Assembly (NCBI GenBank): GCA_963377175.1
Contig: CAUJNA010001713.1
Span: 728,016 to 792,015, forward strand
Origin: Effrenium voratum
Taxonomy: Eukaryota; Sar; Dinophyceae; Suessiales; Symbiodiniaceae
Direction of reading: 5' to 3'
DNA: 64,000 nt
A model generated the notes under the pieces. It did no database searches. It saw only the letters and a program-made list of their open reading frames with translations, and was not told the origin of the DNA. Shown here in pieces: positions 57,966 to 64,000 of this stretch (positions are counted from its first letter, which is position 1; the number at the start of each line of letters is the position of its first letter). Both the position numbers and the translations under genes were made by a program.

Positions 57966-58499
57966 CGCGCGCGCAGCTCAGCGTTGAATGCGTGGGCTTG
58001 GTTGCGCAGTTTCACGGTCGCCGCTTAGCATTGCATATGGATCACGCGGCAATGCTGCAACGCGATTGCTGCATGCTAGAGATGGTTTGCTTGGATATTT
58101 GTTTGGCGTGTGTAAGTGTAGGTTTAAGAATTTCAGTTGTCGAGTAGAGTAGTGCCTGGATACATGGCACGACGCAGTGTACACAAGCAGCATCACACCT
58201 GTGTACATCACAACATTCTTGCATCACCCTTGTCACACACGCTTTCGGGATAACCGGGGACTAGTTGGCTTGCTTGGACGCAGAGTGCTTGGGAAGAAGC
58301 TTATAGCGCAGCAGGCGCGCTTTTGTCGGAACGACTGTGCTACGACTTTGTGAGGTTGGCTCGGCGTCAGCAGCTGTGTAAGTTGAGATCCAGTTTCTAT
58401 TGAGAAGCTTCCGAACGCGTGTGAGAGGGCTGTTAAATTGCGGCCCAAATATTTAGTAGCAGTGTGCTGTTGAATTGGGGCACTTCTCAGGAAACCACA

Positions 58500-58650
58500 A
58501 GTAGTTCCGTTTTGGCTACTAGTGCGGGACCAGCCACCGTTTTCACAGTCGCGTAAAACTGGACTAGAAGGTTTCCCAACAGTCAACGGGGGGAAAGTCC
58601 GGTTTGTCTGCCGCGCTTGGCTGCAAGTGCGCAGGCGTGCCTCCAAGAAG
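58500..58650 (+). repeat. Dispersed repeat, partial copy c
   Basis: Shares GTGCGGGACCAGCCACC, GCGTAAAACTGGACTAG, TTTCCCAACAGTC and TCTGCCGCGCTTGG with copies a and b, then diverges. Confidence 0.7.
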
Positions 58651-58759
58651 CTAACGCGGCACCTGTGGAAAGTTGCTTTCGCGATCTCCATCACCGATGT
58701 TTTGCGGAGGGGCTGGAACCAACATCAATGGTCACACAGCACATCCACTTGCAAACAAA

Positions 58760-58977
58760 AGACAAAAAGCACCGTAAACCTTGGCGTGACAACGCTGCTG
58801 GCGGCCGAGTAGCAGCAGGTACAGCAAAAAAGGATCTGTGAAGTAGAAGTTCTTTCGCGCCCGCTGGTATACTCTGAGCGTCTGGTCAGCGAAAGCTCCT
58901 CGCAGACGGCCCACCACGTCCTCCGCGGACACCGGAAAATAGTTCGCGCAATCTGCGTCTGGTCTTCCCGTACGCAC
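58760..58977 (-). CDS. Candidate coding fragment, unknown
   Basis: The - strand reads CANYFPVSAEDVVGRLRGAF and ADQTLRVYQRARKNFYFTD, then a hydrophobic PFLLYLLLLGRQQ. The amino-acid texture is protein-like and the other frames are poor. No family is recognised. It may be a fragment of a mobile element, because it lies inside the repeat cluster. Confidence 0.4.
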
Positions 58978-59254
58978 GCAGGTCAGGCATCAATGCGGCG
59001 CAACGTCTAGCTGCAGGAACATAGGGACATCCAGCACAATGCCCCAACTTTGGCGGTCTGTCCTAGACAGTTTTCCGACCCCGGAACAAATCACCATGAA
59101 TTGTCAATACTCCAACTAGAAAACCCTACACTTTTGTGAAATTGGTTCCTTTAGCTCTTCCAGGGCTGGCGGTTGTCACGTGCTGTGGTCCGTAGCATCG
59201 CGAGTGCCCAGCCGCCGCGCCAGGAGTCACTTGCAAAGGAATTTAAAACGGGCA

Positions 59255-59415
59255 TCTAGAACGGCGGGGGCGGGATCATGCGGGCGATCGCCCGCCTCCA
59301 CAATGTCACAATGCCAGCAGCATGGGCCTGCGCCATGTCCGGGAGAAGGTCCATTGGATCATACTCAGCACCCACCTCTGCCAGGCGAACAAGATCACGA
59401 GTTGCAGAGATGACC
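59255..59415 (-). CDS. Candidate exon with stop, unknown
   Basis: After an AG at 59417-59416 the - strand reads VISATRDLVRLAEVGAEYDP, then MDLLPDMAQAHAAGIVTLW and RRAIARMIPPPPF, followed by TAG. Convincing protein texture; family unknown. Confidence 0.45.
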
Positions 59416-59499
59416 CTGTACTGGAAACAAGTGCTTGCTGTTGCACTGATGAGGTCGTTGCTTAGAAAGGCTGCATGGGGGCAACGTCTGCCATTGCAT

Positions 59500-59596
59500 G
59501 CCCTCTACGTCGCGGTCTGCAGCAAGCGCAAGAAGGTCTGCGCATCTCGGCCTCTCGTCAAATGATTCAAACGCAGCTTTTGTGGCAAACACCGAT
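59500..59596 (-). CDS. Candidate exon, unknown
   Basis: After an AG at 59598-59597 the - strand reads SVFATKAAFESFDERPRCAD and LLALAADRD before GTAGAGG. If read through it continues VEGMQWQ. It may be upstream of the exon at 59415-59255, though the phase was not resolved. Confidence 0.4.
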
Positions 59597-60249
59597 CTTG
59601 AGGAGGGGGTGGCAAAGCGGCTGCAGCGGTGTCCACTGCCGGGGCTGCGGGCGCTGCTTTTGCTTCCAGCGGCGCAGTTCTAATCCAGTCAATGGCTCTG
59701 CTGCCTTCTCTTTGTTTCTTGGTTGTCGCACGGCTTCCTGGGCAATCTCTTGGGCCACTTTTCACCCACTGGCAATCTTTTCAGCGCCATGGCACATGCA
59801 TCATGATTTTCGGAACTTGTCGCATCACAGCCACCAGCACGCCAACAAAGTCAGTGCTGACATCCCTGAACACCTTGTGTTTTGTTGCCATGCTGCGAGC
59901 ACTTGCTTGCTTTGGGTTGGTACCAACAAAAAGCATGGGGTAGTGTCTGCTGTGCCGCCTGCATGGTAGCCTCTGCTGCGCCGGCCTTCCAGGTTTAGCT
60001 TGACCGGGACAAGTTTACAGGCAAGTCACTCATATATGCCCCAAACCGAAGGGACCAACGCAGTTGCTCATAACAGGGCGGGGCTGCCCAATCCCCCCTT
60101 AAACTTCAGCACCTTAATCTTGCTGGTTTGCCATGTCTCGACTGATTATTACACACTTTGCAGCAAGATGCCTCGTGCCAACACATGGGGAAACAGTGAA
60201 GCTGTTTGGCGGTAATGGGGCCTGCGCCTTGCAGAACGCCAGCACGCTG

Positions 60250-60610
60250 GAACGTCTTGGTCCCGCACTAGTTCCCAAATCACGGGCCCCAACTGTCCGA
60301 AAAGTGCCCCAATTCAACACTCTGCGCCCAAGCAAACCAGTAACAAACACAACTTCCGATGGATTGGCAGCCGGCAACTCCACCTTCACAGTGTTGTGAA
60401 AATGGTGAACGGTCCCCAGATGCGTATACCCCAAACCAACAGCGCAATGACAACTGTTTTCGACATTTGTGCCATCGCAAAGCTTTGTCGCAACTGCGTG
60501 CAAAGGTCTTAACATCTTTCACGGCGCATTGACACCTCGCCTCAAGGTCATCACCATGGCTGCGCTGCGAACTGATTCTTTCCGCCAAGGCCTAGACCCA
60601 CTCCCGTGTA
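60250..60610 (-). repeat. Dispersed ~350-bp repeat, inverted copy d
   Basis: Reverse complement of copies a and b: GGCCTTGGCGGAAAGAATC, TTGCGACAAAGCTTTGCG, CTGGGGACCGTTCACC and GGTGGAGTTGCCGGCTG in the same order on the - strand. It continues on - to CGTGATTTGGGAACTAG and then GTGCGGGACCA. Confidence 0.8.
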
Positions 60611-60949
60611 GACTGGGAGACGCGCAGCTCCTTTACTTGCATTCTCGATCTTCCGTTTGTGTTGAGAATTGCGCAAAACAAAACGTTCGCTGGGCTTTTT
60701 GAGCGAAGGATCCGCGAAAGACTAGCGAAATCCCGTGGAGCTTGTGGCAAGGCTCCACACATCCGACTGGTTTAACTTAACTGCGCTGCAAGGTTTTTGC
60801 AGCGCAAGTCCAGAGCGCACGCTGCAGACAAAAAACTGCGGCAATGGAGCTACTTACCCGGAACCGGGAAGACTAATCAACTGCCGAAGACAGCCCGGAT
60901 TACACTTTGTCGCGGAGTTGCGAGTTTCGAGCGAGATGTACGGGAGCTG

Positions 60950-61118
60950 CTGCGCAAGCTCTCTACACAAGCTCTCGAGGCAAGCTCTATACGCAAAGCC
61001 TTCTACGCAAGCTCTAACGGAAGCTCCCAACGCAAGCTCTCCCTGCACAATCTTTCTGCGCAAGCCCTCTACGCAAGCTCTGCGCATGCCTTCTTTGCAG
61101 ACTCTCCATGCAGGCTCT
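60950..61118. repeat. 13-bp tandem repeat
   Basis: About thirteen degenerate units of the form CAAGCTCTCTACG. The frames give Ala/Cys/Leu peptide repeats. Confidence 0.85.
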
Positions 61119-61689
61119 GGATCATGCGCTGCGCTGCCAGGGGTCGCACTACCAGGGCAGTCGTGCAAAGAAGGTCGCAGAGCTGCCGGTGAATCTGAGA
61201 GTCTCGTGGGCGGATTGCCTGTCGCTTGCCCCAAAGAACTACCGTGGAGGATCATCCGTTGGGTTTATTGCATAATCTTGAATGGATCCTTTGGCTAGAA
61301 GAACTTGAGTAAAGAACTAGCATGGAAAACGCACCTAGGGTGACTCAAAAACCCGAGAGTGAAACACCAAGACAGGTGCACCAAGCACGCAAAGCCGTTG
61401 CGCAGAGAGTTTGCATGGAAGCTTACGCATGGGGAGCTCCGTGCAGACAACTTGTGCTCCGCGCAAGCATGTATGGAGCTTGCGAAGCGGGTTGCATTTT
61501 AAGCCTTCTCCGGATGAGCCTCATGTGTGTCTGAGTCAGCGGGCTCAGGTAAAGATGGAAAGCAACGCGTACGCGCAGGAGAGTCCAAGTGCCTGTTCGC
61601 ATTGACAGGCGTTCACGGCGTGCCACCGGTCTTAGCCTTGTGAAGATTGGGCGCGAGCGCACGCGGTATTGAGGCCGTATCTTGACGAG

Positions 61690-61964
61690 TTGCAAGCCAC
61701 TTGCGGGCGGGATTCAGCCTGGTGGAGTCGGCGCCGTCCTTCCACACCACAGACAAGTACCGGCGAGACGCTCCAGGCCTTTCCAGATTGTACCGACAAG
61801 TGTGGCAGGGGCTTCGGGTTGGTGCTGCAGCAGGCACGGCCAAGGCGACAGCCTTAACCGCCAAGCTGTTGCCGTGGCAAAACAAGTACGCCACTATAGC
61901 GGGAGATCCGGAGCATGACGTCATAGCGTTCAGAAAAACAGTCTCGAGACCATGCCTCTTTTGA
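61690..61964 (+). CDS. Candidate + strand coding exon, unknown
   Basis: The open frame reads SHLRAGFSLVESAPSFHTTD, then KYRRDAPGLSRLYRQVWQGL, then AKLLPWQNKYATIAGDPEH, ending CLF and TGA at 61962-61964. The texture is clearly protein-like. Strand differs from all genes further left. Family unknown. Confidence 0.45.
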
Positions 61965-61976
61965 TTTGCTGCTGTA

Positions 61977-62262
61977 GCGGACCACGGGGACCTCCTACGT
62001 CGCCTTTCGGGGGCGCTTCCCAGCCCGTCGGAAAGCGCGGGTCCCACCGCAGCAGCATTGTCCACTGACGCTCAAGCCGTGCTGTCCGCTGCTTTTGCGG
62101 CCCGGAAGCACTGGGTGCTTGTTAAGAATTACCAAACACATGTTCCAGCACTTGTGGGCAGAAGTGAGATGTGGCGCTTTTGTTGGTGTCCTCTTGTGTT
62201 TGCGCAAGTGTGTGGCTACCAAGTTCCCGCCGTGAGACCACATGTTCATGTGTTGTCCCTGT
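61977..62262 (+). CDS. Candidate + strand coding exon, unknown
   Basis: After TTGCTGCTGTAG the frame reads DHGDLLRRLSGALPSPSES, then LSTDAQAVLSAAFAARKHWV and NYQTHVPALVGRSEMWRF, ending in TGA near 62262. The frame may instead leave at a GTGCTTG donor near 62118. It may join the preceding exon into one gene. Confidence 0.45.
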
Positions 62263-62521
62263 GATCACCGCTCTTGGGTCTTGACTTCCTGAACGGGTGT
62301 CCCCAATCCGTTTTTCTTCTTGCACACGAAATTCGTTCATGAGACAGCCTCATGTTGGTTCCCATTTCCCTGGCCTTCAAGATAATGTGGAATGCTGCCT
62401 TTCGATGCGGTGTCCACGCGTGTCGCCGGATTACCACGCACGCTTCCTCAAATTTTCTCGCTCAGGTAAACACAGCCCACGAGTACCAGAAAGGAAGTGA
62501 CAGCAAACCAAGAGGCAGGAC

Positions 62522-62713
62522 ATGAGCTGCTTCGCTTTCTGGAGTCGTCAGCAATGGCGCAAGCTGAAGAGTGGAAGCGCGCCTTCACAACAACGCCGCC
62601 TCGCGCGGTGGTTGCGCGCGCACTACCGCACGGCCAAGGCATTGGACGTGCAGGACGCCGAGTTGCACGAGTCGCTGAATTATCGAAATTGTGTGACGCT
62701 TGGCGCGCATTGA
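62522..62713 (+). CDS. Candidate + strand coding fragment
   Basis: Two overlapping frames are plausible. One reads MSCFAFWSRQQWRKLKSG and RRLARWLRAHYRTAKALDVQ. The other reads AGHELLRFLESSAMAQAEEW. Which one is used cannot be decided by eye. Confidence 0.35.
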   Translation: MSCFAFWSRQQWRKLKSGSAPSQQRRLARWLRAHYRTAKALDVQDAELHESLNYRNCVTLGAH

Positions 62714-63146
62714 CCCTCGTGTCAATGAATCAGGATTGTCCCTTGAACAGAACCTGCTCCCGCTTCACGCGTCTCTGAAGGCCTCTGTTTGGGTGAAGCT
62801 ACCATTCGTGTCCTCTTCTGCGTAGATGGAAGGATAGGTTTACAGAAAGGTGAAGGCGTAGACATACTTGCAGAGAGATGCGCGAACACAATCGACCAGA
62901 TTTGGGTAGATAGAGAGACAGCTGATACAAAGGTTGGGAGGTAGATACCGGGGTAAATTGGCAGGCGGAGAGACAGATGAACGGAAACTGGGATCCTAAG
63001 TAGATACGTGAGTCGAAAGATACATTGCTGAGTAGGAAGCTCAACGCTTGGATGCACAGATATACAGATATAGAAGGGTTGTTTTCTGACCAACTGAGGA
63101 CAGTGAAGCAGTTTCGACGGTTCCGCCGCTGGTACAGTCAGCAAGG

Positions 63147-63237
63147 GGCGTAAAGCGACAAAAAGTCTGGAACAAGAAAACCAAGCACCACTACAAAAAG
63201 CTCCACAAGGGGATCCGCGTTCTTGGATTCAAGGCAG
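63147..63237 (+). CDS. Candidate basic last exon
   Basis: The frame reads KRQKVWNKKTKHHYKKLHKG and IRVLGFKAES, then TAG, with strong AAG/CAC codon use. Function unknown; a nucleic-acid-binding tail is possible. Confidence 0.35.
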
Positions 63238-63284
63238 AGTCGTAGCATCAGCCTGCGCCTAGCCTGCGCCTAGCAGCTTCGAAG

Positions 63285-63617
63285 CTGTCGTGCCAGACGG
63301 GCACAGTGCCGACAGAGCGCTGTTGGAGTGGCCTGCTGGCTTATTTCCCGAAAGAAATTCGTCGCATGTCGGTCTCCCACTTCACGATCCTCAACTACAT
63401 GGCCTTCTTGAGATTCAATGTGAGACATCTGGCCAAACGTGCCGCTCCAAATTGGGCCGATGGAGACGTACTCCTTGCAGAGAAGTTCGAAAACTTCAAA
63501 GATGCCTTCCCTCGCGACAGCAATGGGGACTCCGTCCTTCCACCGCATCTCGTGCGCGACCTCCTGCAAATGTACCCAGACCCGACCAGTGTCAGGGCGC
63601 AAGCTGCAGCCAGCTAG
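63285..63617 (+). CDS. hAT-transposase-like C-terminal exon
   Basis: After an AG at 63283-63284 the frame is open for about 110 codons to TAG at 63615-63617. It reads VPTERCWSGLLAYFPKEIRR, then MSVSHFTILNYMAFLRFNVR, and later EKFENFKDAFPRDSNGD and HLVRDLLQMYPD. The pattern 'S/T-E-R-x-(F/W)-S ... R-x-(R/x)-(M/L)-S ... F-L-x-x-N' matches the dimerisation region at the end of hAT-family transposases. No catalytic part is visible upstream, so it may be a domesticated or broken copy. The family call is tentative. Confidence 0.45.
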   Translation: MSCQTGTVPTERCWSGLLAYFPKEIRRMSVSHFTILNYMAFLRFNVRHLAKRAAPNWADGDVLLAEKFENFKDAFPRDSNGDSVLPPHLVRDLLQMYPDPTSVRAQAAAS

Positions 63618-64000
63618 TGGCCTCAGCCAGTGCCGAAGTCGTGCTTCTACTAATTACTGATTGAAAGTTGTGAGCGTTGTGCTTGCAAACCTTCGCTTGC
63701 ACAGCTGATTGGGGATGCGATGTCTTAGGATACAAAGTTGGGTTTGGAGAGCACCTAGTTTCAATCCGTTTGGCAGTTTCGCAGATTCAGCGGCGCGCAT
63801 GGAAGCAAAGCTCCGCTATCCATTTTTTGCAGCCTTGGGGAGCTGGGGTTCGCAGTGACTGTTAAAAAATCCGTTTGGTTTGATGTTGGTGCTTTTTGAG
63901 CTGACATTTTCTTCACAATGCGTGACCAGAATGTAAGAAGAACCGGACTTCAATGCGCCGCGCCGTTGCGAAGCCCATCTCTTTCTTCATTTCGTGTTGT
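63618..64000. other. No gene seen at the right edge
   Basis: No exon, RNA gene or clear repeat could be supported in the last 380 bp. Confidence 0.5.

Overview
The window looks like nuclear DNA of a dinoflagellate. Three independent signs support this. (1) A 17-nt match to the 3' part of the dinoflagellate spliced leader (AGCCATTTTGGCTCAAG) lies on the - strand at 21677-21661, directly upstream of an intronless, frameshifted gene copy. (2) The genes I can follow are split into many short exons (19-163 bp). Their introns end in AG but start with a mixture of GT, GC and GA, and exon phases agree along each chain. (3) Most of the sequence is intron, microsatellite, minisatellite or degenerate repeat. 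I cannot name the species. No rRNA, tRNA, CRISPR or prokaryotic operon was seen, and most long open frames are chance or repeat-encoded.

Almost every gene I can support up to about 60 kb is on the - strand, so transcription order runs from high to low coordinates. From the left: low-complexity DNA (1-950); flipped palindromes (1.1-1.4 kb); a small inverted-repeat element (1.83-1.98 kb); a gene with weak dynein-stalk resemblance (1625-4577); the N-terminal third of an XPD/ERCC2 TFIIH helicase (5817-12809), which stops before its DEAH box; a PAS-domain protein (14613-17599); about 1 kb of microsatellites (18.9-19.83 kb); a processed retropseudogene with spliced-leader relic (21179-21677); several unrecognised exon chains (24.1-29.0 and 32.7-33.7 kb); an acidic, Gly/Met-rich p23-like protein (38043-41778); and a J-domain (Hsp40) protein (43858-48731).

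The J-protein locus is duplicated. The second copy (49999-51910) lacks 2844 bp. The two breakpoints lie inside two different exons and the remaining halves join in frame, so the whole J domain is removed. Further left in this copy there is a frameshift. Next come a 21-bp minisatellite (49.5-49.9 kb), a large satellite block (52.2-56.0 kb), a dispersed/inverted repeat family with 14-bp and 13-bp tandem arrays (57-61.1 kb), some - strand exon candidates (58.7-59.6 kb), and finally + strand coding candidates (61.7-63.6 kb), the last resembling a hAT transposase C-terminus.

XPD (DNA repair/transcription), the PAS protein (sensing), the J protein and the p23-like protein (Hsp70/Hsp90 co-chaperones) are not an operon. 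The only shared theme is that both chaperone-like genes are neighbours, which may be chance. Exon boundaries were read by eye from frame continuity and homology and need transcript confirmation.
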